From Leptobrachium leishanense (taxonomy: Eukaryota; Chordata; Amphibia; Anura; Megophryidae), in NCBI GenBank assembly GCA_009667805.1, contig CM019067.1, forward strand, positions 66,324,637 to 66,388,636: DNA of 64,000 bases, in the 5' to 3' direction. Below, piece by piece: positions 10,484-20,043 of the stretch. The number at the start of each line of letters is the position of its first letter. Position 1 is the first letter of the stretch. Made by a program: the position numbers and the translations under genes. A model generated the notes under the pieces. The model was not told the origin of the DNA and ran no database searches. It was given only the letters and a program-made list of their open reading frames with translations.

Positions 10484-10795
10484 ACCTGTCACGATATACA
10501 CTGACTCCAAATAGGCTTATGGTGTGGTCCATGACCATGGGACGATATGGGAAAAGAGGGGATTTGTGGCCGCAGATGGCAAGAAGATTTCCCATTCGAC
10601 CCTGGTCACGGACCTCCTAGCAAGCGTTCTTATGCCCTCTCAGATAGCGGTGTTACATTGTAGAGTACACACCAGAGCCTCAGATCCTATTGCAAAAGGG
10701 AATCATCTGGCTGACCAAGCAGCTAAACGAGCAGCACAAGAGGACATAGCTAAACTAGTAATGCCGGGTTTTGCGACCTCCCACAATGGATAGGG
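10384..10795 (+). pseudogene. pol: ERV pol: RNase H fragment
   Basis: In a frame shifted from reverse transcriptase, an FVDGSC segment (first catalytic Asp) is followed within about 25 codons by a YTDSK segment, which normally lies much further on. The intervening part with the catalytic glutamate region is deleted. A stop follows the TDSK segment. The tail of the domain (HTRASDP...GNHLADQAA, ending about 10760) is readable at 10524-10793. Confidence 0.8.
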
Positions 10796-11270
10796 ACCAA
10801 TTATTTTGTACTTTACAAAAATATGCAACCACAGAAGAGCTAAAGAATTGGAAATTGGTACTCCCCATCATTCTGGCTGAAATCAGAATGGCGGTTAATA
10901 GGAACACAGGCTACTCCCCCTTCGAGATACTTATGGGCAGACCCTTTCCATTACCATGGTCTACAGGTAGGCTAACAGTGGAGACAGGGGACTTAGAGCA
11001 GATAAGGGATGAATATGTTAGGCAGCTGATCTCAACCCTCGAGACAACCAGAGACGAAGTTATATTTAAGTTCCCCTTTCTTTCAGACAAACCTACCCAC
11101 CCATTTAATCCAGGAGACAAGGTGCTGGTAAAGCGGCTACAGAAAGGAAAAAGACCAGAGGATTTCGCCTATGGACCACGGTGGTAGCCGTAACCCGCAC
11201 AGCTATACTGACAGAGGACAGCCCAGTCTGGATTCACGCCTCTCGAGTCAAGCGGATTCAACAAGGGACC
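10771..11270 (+). pseudogene. pol: ERV pol: integrase C-terminal half
   Basis: The frame at 10771-11187 begins near the end of the catalytic core (RNTGYSPFEILMGR is the typical post-Glu segment) and continues into the C-terminal DNA-binding domain (FNPGDKVLVKR). A 1-base shift at about 11180 moves the final beta-strand region into another frame, ending near the env leader. The zinc-binding HHCC domain and the first two catalytic aspartates are deleted. This copy cannot supply integrase. Confidence 0.82.
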
Positions 11271-11353
11271 CTCTCGAGTCAAGCGGATTCAACAAAGGAC
11301 TCAACAAGAGACACTCACGAGGGCAGATAGCCCTGGTTTCCAACAAGGAGAAA

Positions 11354-13044
11354 ATGACAACCAAGGATCCTTTTCGAAGAGTATGGAGACGCATGTGGGG
11401 GAAGAAAAAGACTGAAATAATATGTTTACCCCCCCCTTCGGAACATATATCACAACCCCTATTGTCCACACCCCCTACCAGAAAGAACCCCAACCCGAAC
11501 CATCACTGTTTGGCCACTGTTTTTTTTTTATTGTCCACCATTACTGCAGTATGATACTGTACAAGGCAACTGTATATATATGTGTAACCGATGAGTACTG
11601 GGGACATAATTGTGATTATTGGGGCGCAGTGGGGTGGGACACGGGCAATATGGGATATGGTACCTCTGATGCCGTAGTTAACAGATGGGGATATAAACCA
11701 GATAGCGCCGCACGACGACGCAGTTCCGAGGGACAAAGCCTATTAAATCGTATGACTTTAATTAGGAGAGGTGGGTGGCGGTGCTCAATCAGAAGCGGAG
11801 CTCAGTCAGTACAATTGACGCTGACTATACAACACCCTTCCCAGGCCGACACGGGTGTCTATGTAATGGGAATATACGCAACTGCCACAACCAAATTCCC
11901 TCGATACAAGTTCAAACTCCAAGATATGGCCACTTATAAGAAGGAAGAGAACCCATTCCTACCCAGGAAATATGGAGAGGTAGTGAGACCTCCTCCTCTC
12001 CTACCTAACACCAAATCAATAGCCAATCCCACCTATGAAGACAGCATAGTAATGGAAACAGGATTTTCAGATGTAAATGTTTGGCTAGAATGGGTAAAAT
12101 TTAGTGCCCTAAACAATAACCGTACAAATTGTTATGTGTGTGGTGCTGCTAGGCCACATCTAGGCACCGTACCTTTTAATATTCCGCAAGATGAAGAAGA
12201 ATGTTTTCTTAGTTTATATACTAACACCACTGATAGCCAGAGTTTATGTGAATATTGGAAGAATAGCTACCCCATACTAACACGCCTCCCACAACCAGGA
12301 GAAGGGATACATGTTTACCCAGGGAACTATACCTGCTATAGGTCAGTAGAAAAAGGTAGGAACCTCACCTTCTTCCCCGAGGGTTATTGTGCCAATTATA
12401 GCAATATCAACAGTATTAAGTTACAGAATCAAGTTTTTCTGATTGGGGATCTCTACTGGATATGTGGAGACCTCAAGATTAGGGCGCGTCTGCCCCTTCA
12501 ATGGTCAGGTGAATGTGCCCTAGCTAAGGCCATAATGGGATTTCATATTGTTTCGGATCCTGAGGAAATTCCAAATATTAGCACACGTCGCAGGAAAAGG
12601 GAAGTCCCAAGCCCACAAGGTAGTCTTGATCCGCATGTCTATATTGATGCTATAGGGGTACCAAGAGGGGTCCCTGATGAATTTAAAGCAAGGGATCAGG
12701 TAAAGGCAGGGTTTGAGTCATTCCTAGCACCTCTTGTTATTATTAATAAGAATGTAGATTGGATTAACTATTTATATTATAACCAGCAGAGATTTGTTAA
12801 TTATACTCGCGAAGCTTTACAGGGCCTCGCTGACCAACTACAATCCACATCCATTATGACGTTCCAGAACCGGATGGCTCTGGACATGATATTGGCTGAA
12901 AAAGGTAGGTTAGGAAGATAAATAGGCACTGGGAGACTGCCATGTGTTACCCGTTCCATGGCAGGTACAGCTCCCCCTGGTTCTATATTGATCCACATGG
13001 GTATTGAGGGTCTCGCTCCCCAACCCATACTAACTTACAGTAGA
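11354..13044 (+). pseudogene. env: ERV envelope glycoprotein (frameshifted, C-terminally broken)
   Basis: A basic leader (from ATG 11354, with a KKK patch) and a hydrophobic signal segment at about 11507-11550 are in one frame. The long frame 11422-12921 carries the surface subunit, and the join falls at a T10 tract (11520-11529). The long frame has several N-glycosylation sequons, a CYVC motif (about residue 237), an Ig-like DTGVY segment (about residue 143) and a furin-type RRRKR at 12586-12600 (about residues 389-393). A fusion-peptide and heptad-like region of the transmembrane subunit follows. A stop at 12919-12921 and a frame change precede the cysteine region, and no membrane anchor is visible. 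It is non-functional as it stands. Confidence 0.85.
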
Positions 13045-13091
13045 TAGATGAAACAAAGAAAGAATCAAATAGTATGATCATACTATGATTC

Positions 13092-13102
13092 TAAGAGGGG
13101 AT
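13092..13102 (+). promoter_or_regulatory. ERV polypurine tract
   Basis: TAAGAGGGGAT directly precedes the 3' LTR. The purine run AAGAGGGGA is short but correctly placed for plus-strand priming. Confidence 0.7.
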
Positions 13103-13699
13103 TGAAGGAAAAGGAATCCTCAGACCACCATCTGCTGACCTATAAGAAGGACCCTATAAGTAGTTAAATAACACCCCATGAATTATAATATTAATAGATA
13201 AATTAAGGTTTAAATATAAGAAATAGTTTTAAGATAAGTTGATAATCAGCAGTATTATAGGATTAAGTTTCACTTCCCAATATGTTTGTAAATGTCTCTG
13301 GAATGAAGAAATGTTGATGTCTCAAGAAATGCTGATGGCTAGCATGTCTCAAGAGATAGCATGTCTCAAGAGATAGCATGTCTCAAGAAATCACATGCCG
13401 AGGCCACGGGACTGTCCAGAAATGTGTCACCAGACCTGTATTGAAACTGGCCAATGAACTATGTTATGTTTTGAAATGTTAACTAATGAAATAAAGAGCC
13501 AACGCCTTGACACAGGGTATAAATAAGTGTCAAAGGACCGTTGGAAGGCAGAGAGAGATGCCAGACTAAAACATGCCTCGTGTGTTTTCTTAACGGATTT
13601 CTCTCTCTCCCTGCGCAGAAGGAGAGTTAACTCAAGGTGTGCCTAAGACAGGGTCTTAGGGGTTAAAGGACGGACAATTGGAGACCATTATTCTCTTCA
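13103..13699 (+). repeat. ERV 3' LTR
   Basis: This 597-bp repeat is identical by eye to the 5' LTR except that it has three rather than four copies of the 17-bp U3 unit, which accounts exactly for the 17-bp length difference. The TATA box is at 13518-13525. Confidence 0.95.
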
Positions 13700-13704
13700 G
13701 TATT

Positions 13705-14215
13705 ATATGTATAAAGCAAGGTATATATGACAATGGATAGTCAGAGACTCTAGGGACTCAGCTTGTACGCTTTATGATAGACATTTTCACGTTGTTTTGT
13801 GTTACTAATGCAGAAGCAGCAAGCCCTTCCACCACGCTTGCACCAAAACTATAGATCTAACACAATAATAATTGTATGCTCACATAGGCCCTTCGGGAGA
13901 GGTACATGACATACAAATACTGGAATATTGCGTTTAAATCTATGGAGTGTGATAAAGATTTTATTAAGCCCTTGATGACAAATGACGTAACATCTACATC
14001 ATTAATGATTTACAGAGCCCTGGTCCTTAAGGGGTTAAACAGCATATCAGAGGAACATGTAGTAGAAATGAACACTTAGAATTCAGAAGCACAGTGTTCA
14101 TACATGTGCAGGAGCCACACCCAGTCTGCAGGCAATGTATCAAATTCATGAGACCAGACTAATTAGAAGCAGATGTTATTTCTAAACACTAATTAACACC
14201 TGTTGTTTACGCCGT
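13705..14215. other. Unassigned sequence inside hAT copy A
   Basis: No coding frame or known repeat is recognised, except GGTCCTTAAGGGGTTAA at about 14022-14037. That resembles the right tip of the TTAA element at 29718-30927 and may be a fragment of that family. Confidence 0.4.
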
Positions 14216-14402
14216 TTGAGAGCCCTGCTGCGAGCACATGTCAATTAGAGGTGAGAATCTTTGCACCTAGACAATACATTAGGCAGACTGTAAAGCATGC
14301 TTTCCTTGTAAGCTAGAAAATCCACATCACCCATTGCAGCATTTTAAAGATGAAACACACAGGCGGCGCAAAAAAATCCTATGCAAGCCTCATGCACAGT
14401 AT

Positions 14403-14545
14403 GGCAGGGGTCTCAAACTCACGGCCCCCCGACATAATTTGGACTACAAGTCCAAGGATGATTTCAATGCAATACATGGCGAGGGAATCCTGGGAGTTGC
14501 AGTTCAAAAACATCAGGGGCACCAGAGTTTGAGAGCCCTGCTGCG
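14403..14545. mobile_element. MITE with inverted GTCTCAAACTC / GAGTTTGAGA ends
   Basis: GCAGGGGTCTCAAACTCACGG at the left and CCAGAGTTTGAGAGCCCTGC at the right are inverted. Inside are GGACTACAAGTCC and GGAATCCTGGGAGTTGCAGT. A related element is at 45345-45482. It is probably hAT-like, but no clear target duplication is seen. Confidence 0.55.
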
Positions 14546-14560
14546 AGCACATGTCATTAA

Positions 14561-14986
14561 GGCTAGTGTCAGATGAGCGCAGTATTAACGTGCGTTTAGA
14601 TGCACTTAATCACGGCCGTGCTAGCAGCAAATGACGTCCAATGCCGGGCAGCATACGAAGAACGGCCGCACGAAAGTGTGGCCGCGCAACGCAAGTGGCA
14701 AACGAACGCATTTTTTCGAGAACGTGAAACCGATAGTACTGACGTACAGTGTGCGCTGCGTCCGCTATCAGCATGTGTGCATGATTAGGAGACGTCAGAC
14801 GCTGCTAATGTCCGGCCAACATAACGTCCAGACGCAAAAAGTGTTTTATTGATGATCTGTACAAAATCACGGACGAAAATGCGCATCGCATGACCGCTAT
14901 CGCGTATTCCGTGAAAAAGTATGTCCATTCGCTCGAACGCACTTTTTCACGGACAACATGAAAAATGCGTTTGTCTGACCCCAGCC
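14561..14986. mobile_element. PIF/Harbinger-type MITE
   Basis: Ends GGCTAGTGTCAGATGAGCGC and GTTTGTCTGACCCCAGCC are inverted and embedded in TTA-rich sites (CATTAA/CTTAGG), consistent with the 3-bp TWA target of PIF/Harbinger. The body is CpG-rich and shared with the copies at 44915 and 56536. Confidence 0.75.
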
Positions 14987-15643
14987 TTAGGGGTGAGAAT
15001 CTTTGCACCTAGACATTAGGCAGACTGTAAAGCATGCTTTCCTTGTAAGCTAGAAAATCCACATCACCCATTGCAGCATTTTAAAGATGAAACACACAGG
15101 CGGCGCAAAAAATCCTATGCAAGCCTCATGCACTCTAAGCACATGTAATTTTGAGGTGTGAAAGTTTCAGAAAAATGTACACGTGTGCAAATATTTTAAA
15201 TAAAGCCAGAATAATTTTATGACAGTCACATTTGTCTGACAAACAGATAATACATTATGCTGCTGCATGTGTTGACATATGTTGGTAGATATATGTAATG
15301 TGTGTTATGTGTATGTAACATGTTTATGCTATTATACATACCGCTTCTTGACGACGTACACAGTCCATCCATTGCTAATCATCGCCCACATGCGTGCCTT
15401 CTTGCCCTAGTTTTTTAATTCAATATCTAATAAACCTTTGCTTATAATATTCTGCAGTAAAGAGGCTTTATTTCTAGATTTTTTAGTATTTTTTAAGCAT
15501 TTTTTATACTTTTTAATTTTTTTATTTTTTTTTAACTCGAACCGAACACGCCAAAAAGTTCGAAGTTCGTGAACTTTTGTACTGTCAATGTTCGAGTCGA
15601 ACTCCGAACTGATCGAACCAAACAGCTCATCCCTAATTGTGGC

Positions 15644-16180
15644 CACATTTTTAGTTACAAAGTATCATACTGGTATATAACAATAAATGTTAAGTTTTAT
15701 CGCCACCTGGTGGGGATTGGAGCTATCAGCAGTTAGCTCTGTAGTTTTCAATTCTATTTCAGGGTTGATTCTCTGATCCCATTCACCCCACAGTGAGCTA
15801 TGATTACTGATAAACTTGATATGCACCACCTCTGTCTATAGTCTCACTCCAATGGGTCACACTATGGAGTTCTTCTTAGTGTCTATAGACTAAAAAGACA
15901 TTCATTGACACAGGACCTGTTTTTTCCTTTACATTGCACTACTATTCTATTCAAGGACATACTGAACCATTAGAATTGTCTATGACATAGATCACTACAA
16001 ATTTCTTGTGCTTTTTCGAACCATTCCTTGGAAATATTGTATTTGTACAGGTAGGTGTGGTTATTTTTAAAGGGATATATTGCCCAGGTTCATTAGCTGC
16101 ATAAATTATAGGAAACACTGCACAAACCTAGTCCAAAAAAAGGTGTTTAGTCTACCTTTTTCCCTCCTAGCTTAATGACT
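15644..16180. other. No feature recognised
   Basis: Moderately A+T-rich sequence without a supported gene or repeat, apart from short simple runs. Confidence 0.4.
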
Positions 16181-16183
16181 TTG

Positions 16184-16380
16184 CTTCGGCTGGGGTCAGA
16201 AGAGCGCACTATGCGCGCATGTACTGACATGCCTTCCGGCGTCCATCGCAGTGTTGTGACGCTTCGACAGGGCCGGCCACTCGCTGTAGCGCGTGCACGA
16301 ATAGCATGTGCTACAGCGGCCGGGCTGCAGCCCTGCTGGAAGCCTCCCCGTCAAAGCACTATGACACATATTCGACGTGG
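16184..16380. mobile_element. Harbinger-like MITE fragment
   Basis: It begins GGCTGGGGTCAGAAGAGCGC and contains CATCGCAGTGTTGTGACGCTTC, the reverse complement of sequence in the element at 35340-35625. The second end is missing; the next element begins at 16388. Confidence 0.5.
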
Positions 16381-16387
16381 CTGCAAA

Positions 16388-16888
16388 GCATTAGGGATGT
16401 GCGTTTCGTTTCGGACCGATTCGTTTTTTTTCACGAATCGGGCTGATCCGGTGCCTCGGATTCGGCCGATTTTCCAAATCGGATCCGATCTGAAAACGGC
16501 CGAAACGAAACGATTTCCGATCTAAAACGAAATAATTTCATTATTTCGTATGGACGTGAAATTTGTAAAATCACATATCATTTTTGTTCCATTCGTTATT
16601 TCGGTTCCATTTCGGTAATTTCGGACATCGTATTTTTCGGTTCCATTGCTGATTCAGTATTTTCTTATGGATATGCATTGCACAACTTTATTTAATCATA
16701 TTAAAATGGTATGAAAGGAACAAAAATTACAAAACTATTTAAAAAACGCAAAACTGACCCAAATGGTCTGACTTTAAAAATAAAAACCAGAACAAAAGGT
16801 TTTAAAACGGAAAAAAAGCTGAACAAAATTATCTGAAACAAAAAAAATAACCCAGAACAAATAAAATGATTTAAAACAAAACAAAAAA
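16388..16888. mobile_element. TAGGGATGTGC-type hAT-like end, A+T-rich tail
   Basis: TAGGGATGTGCGTTTCGTTTC is followed by palindromic CGATTCG/CGAATCG and CGGATCCGA stretches, and further on by TTCGGTTCC reiterations. It resembles the ends at 480, 42838 and 54894. The right end is replaced by the 54-bp satellite. Confidence 0.45.
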
Positions 16889-16889
16889 A

Positions 16890-19010
16890 TAATTAATGCA
16901 GCATATGAATCCGCACACTGCGGGGAAGCGCCTCTCTGCGGTATAATTAATGCAGCATTTGAATCCGCATACTGCGGGGAAGCGCCTCTCTGCGGTATAA
17001 TTAATGCAGCATATGAATCCGCACACTGCCGGGAACAAGCGCCTCTCTGCGGTATAATTAATGCAGCATATGAATCCGCACACTGCGGGGAAGCACCTCT
17101 CTGCGGTATAATTAATGCAGCATATGAATCCACACACTGCTGGGAACAAGCGCCTCTCTGTGGTATAATTAATGCAGCATAAGAATCCACACACTGTGGG
17201 GAAGCGCCTCTTTGCGGTATAATTAATGCAGCATATGAATCCACACACTGCTGGGAAGCGCCTCTCTGCGGTATAATTAGTGCAGCATATGAATCCACAC
17301 ACTGCAGGGAAGCGCCTCTCTGCGGTATAATTAATGCAGCATAAGAATCCACACACTGCTGGGAAGCGCCTCTATGCGGTATAATTAATGCAGCATATGA
17401 ATCCACACACTGCTGGGAAGCGCCTCTCTGTGGTATAATTAGTGCAGCATATGAATCCACACACTGCAGGGAAGCGCCTCTCTGCGGTATAATTAATGCA
17501 GCATAAGAATCCACACACTGCTGGGAAGCGCCTCTATGCGGTATAATTAATGCAGCATATGAATCCACACACTGTAGGGAAGCGCCTCTCTGTGGTATAA
17601 TTAATGCAGCATATGAATCCACACACTGCTGGGAAGCGCCTCTCTGTGGTATAATTAATGCAGCATATGAATCCACACACTGCAGGGAAGCGCCTCTCTG
17701 TGGTATAATTAATGCAGCATATGAATCCACACACTGCTGGGAAGCACCTCTCTGTGGTATAATTAATACAGCATAAGAATCCACACACTGTGGGGAAGCG
17801 CTTCTCTGCGGTATATTTAATGCAGCATAAGAATCCACACACTGCTGGGAAGCGCCTCTATGCGGTATAATTAATGCAGCATATGAATCCACACACTGCA
17901 GGGAAGCGCCTCTCTGTGGTATAATTAATGCAGCATATGAATCCACACACTGCTGGGAAGCGCCTCTCTGCGGTATAATTAATGCAACATATGAATCCAC
18001 ACACTGCTGGGAAGCGCCTCTCTGCGGTATAATTAATGCAACATATGAATCCACACACTGCTGGGAAGCGCCTCTCTGTGGTATAATTAATGCAGCATAT
18101 GAATCCACACACTGCAGGGAAGCGCCTCTCTGTGGTATAATTAATGCAGCATATGAATCCACACACTGCTGGGAAGCGCCTCTCTGTGGTATAATTAATG
18201 CAGCATATGAATCCACACACTGCAGGGAAGCGCCTCTCTGTGGTATAATTAATGCAGCATATGAATCCACACACTGCAGGGAAGCACCTCTCTGTGGTAT
18301 AATTAATGCAGCATAAGAATCCACACACTGTGGGGAAGCGCCTCTTTGCGGTATAATTAATGCAGCATATGAATCCACACACTGTGGGGAAGCGCCTCTC
18401 TGCGGTATAATTAATGCAGCATAAGAATCCACACACTGCTGGGAAGCGCCTCTCTGCGGTATAATTAATGCAGCATATGAATCCACACACTGCTGGGAAG
18501 CGCCTCTCTGTGGTATAATTAATGCAGCATATGAATCCACACACTGCTGGGAAGCACCTCTCTGCGGTATAATTAATGCAGCATATGAATCCACACACTG
18601 CTGAGAAGCGCCTCTCTGCGGTATATTTAATGCAGCATATGAATCCACACACTGCTGGGAAGCGCCTCTCTGCGGTATATTTAATGCAGCATAAGAATCC
18701 ACACACTGCTGGGAAGCGCCTCTCTGCGGTATAATTAATGCAGCATATGAATCCACACACTGCTGGGAAGCGCCTCTCTGCAGTATAATTAATGCAGCAT
18801 AAGAATCCACACACTGCGGGGAAGTGCCTCTGTGCGGTATAATTAATGCAGCATATGAATCCATACACTGCGGGGAAGAGCCTCTCTGCTGTATAATTAA
18901 TGCAGCAGAAGAATCCACACACTGCGGGGAAGCACCTCTCTGCGGTATAATTAATGCAGCATATGAATATGCACACTGCGCGGAAGCGCCTCTCTGCGGT
19001 ATAATTAATG
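16890..19010. repeat. 54-bp satellite array, about 39 monomers
   Basis: The unit ATTAATGCAGCATATGAATC...GGGAAGCGCCTCTCTGCGGTATA repeats without gaps except a few 3-bp insertions. Monomer variants recur with a 162-bp (three-monomer) higher-order spacing around 17281-17572 and 17818. Because 54 is a multiple of 3, two minus-strand frames stay open across the array (an 18-residue repeat with CVDSYAALIIPQ). I treat these as satellite by-products, not a gene. Two monomers of the same family occur at 47790-48180. Confidence 0.93.
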
Positions 19011-19011
19011 T

Positions 19012-20043
19012 ATACGTCTGTGTTATATGTATATGTATCCTGTCTGTATATTATAACTTAAAATGCAATAACATTTTAATTTTCAATAATTTACAAGGTG
19101 TAAAGTGTTTTTTTTTTCACATTTTAACATCCGAGCGTTTACGGTTATATTTTCTATGAGTTGCGCTTGTTAAAAAAATTAGAGATGGGGACTTGTTACA
19201 AATTTTTTTTGGGGGGAAAATTACACGATTTTTAACAAACGCAACCCATATAAAAATCGTTAGTGCAGCATCATTGTTCACATTATAATTGAAATGGGAA
19301 CAATATTGCTGCATTAATCAAAACAAAACAAAAAACTTTTTTTTAAATTTATTTTTTAATATTTTCATATAATTTTTTTTATTTTTTAATATTTGTTCTT
19401 AACTTTTATCATGGTCATGTTTGGCATGGTTGGAAAGGCCATGCTCTGGCTGATCCAACGTTACCAAACATTAACCCCTAGCTGCCACGGATTGGGAGAT
19501 AGGGGTTCATTGGAACTCCCTATCTCCACCATTGGTGGCAAGTAGCAGGGTTATTTAAAGAGAATCGAAAAGTCACCGCACGTCAGTGACATTTTGTTCT
19601 CTTCAATTCGGTGCCATTCGGCGATCCCAGTTTGGCGACCCTGCGGTGTATTCAGCAAGCACCACAGGGCCGTCGAAGCGCAGGGAAAAGCTGCCGCAAA
19701 CACGACGAAAAGTCACCGCAAAAAACCCGGCAAAGGCACGCCGAAACCGCAAAAATATCTGGATTAACCCATCGAAGACGCCGGAAAACCCCGAGCAGGA
19801 GCCAATCACACGCAGCGAAGCCGCCGGAAAAAGCCGACACTGCAGACGAAGGCAGTGAAAAAATTAGCAAAAAAGTTTGCTTGAATGTTTGAAACGTGAA
19901 ACGCTATTTCAAAGCAACTACTGAGCCATGCTCTGGCCGATCCAACGATACCAAACATTAACCCCTAGCTGCCACGGATCGGGAGATAGGGGGTTCATTG
20001 GAACCTCCTATCTCCACCATTGGTGGCAACTAGGGGTTAACTC
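19012..20043. mobile_element. Truncated TTAA hairpin element, interrupted
   Basis: From TGTATACGTCTGTG the sequence follows the left half of the element at 5149-6383 (TATTATAAC...AATGCAAT, AATCGTTAGTGCAGC and the CTGCCACGGAT...TGGTGGCA hairpin). The satellite has replaced its left end. A MITE arm is inserted at 19546-19918, and about 110 bp of this element (19435-19545) is repeated on the other side (19925-20035). Confidence 0.7.

Larger units (their letters stand above)
6604..13704 (+). mobile_element. Endogenous retrovirus with paired LTRs and 5-bp target duplication
   Basis: GTATT at 6604-6608 and at 13700-13704 flanks a structure beginning TG (6609) and ending CA (13699). Order: 5' LTR, primer-binding region, leader of about 1 kb, gag remnant, pol remnant, env, purine tract, 3' LTR. 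The two LTRs are identical by eye except for one extra 17-bp repeat in the 5' copy, so the insertion is recent or the LTRs were homogenised. Gag starts with Met-Gly and env has a furin-type site, as in gamma/epsilon-like retroviruses; the genus is inferred. All three genes carry deletions, stops or frameshifts, so the copy is defective. Confidence 0.92.
14216..15137. repeat. Tandem segmental duplication
   Basis: The segment TTTGAGAGCCCTGCTGCGAG...GAGAATCTTTGCACC...CCTCATGCAC occurs at 14216-14397 and again from 14527, resuming at 14993-15137. The second copy is split by the Harbinger MITE at 14561-14986, so the duplication came first. Confidence 0.8.
2502..15635 (-). mobile_element. Non-autonomous hAT element, copy A, with nested insertions
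   Basis: The left end TAGGGATGAGCCGAACAC and right end AACAGCTCATCCCTA are imperfect terminal inverted repeats. They are flanked by a perfect 8-bp duplication ATTGTGGC at 2494-2501 and 15636-15643, the size diagnostic for hAT. Both ends match the element at 25466-34479 that carries a hAT transposase; this copy is in reverse orientation. Host hAT sequence resumes on either side of the LINE (2666-5068) and of the TTAA element (5149-6383). The provirus and a Harbinger MITE add the rest, making a 13.1-kb unit. It carries no transposase of its own. Confidence 0.9.

Noticed and set aside
6609..13699. A replication-competent provirus
   Set aside because: Capsid, nucleocapsid, protease and most of integrase are missing, and pol and env have stops and frameshifts.
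16774..18976. Very long minus-strand open frames (714 and 372 codons) across the 54-bp array
   Set aside because: The unit length is a multiple of three, so any stop-free frame stays open; two overlapping frames are open at once, and the sequence has satellite behaviour. I do not call a gene.
16890..19010. CRISPR-like regular repeat spacing
   Set aside because: There are no unique spacers; whole 54-bp monomers repeat contiguously, and the context is a vertebrate genome.
19586..19892. Basic open frames near 19.6, 24.5 and 50.2 kb with similar proteins
   Set aside because: The same MITE terminal region is read in each case; frames are not conserved in length between copies.
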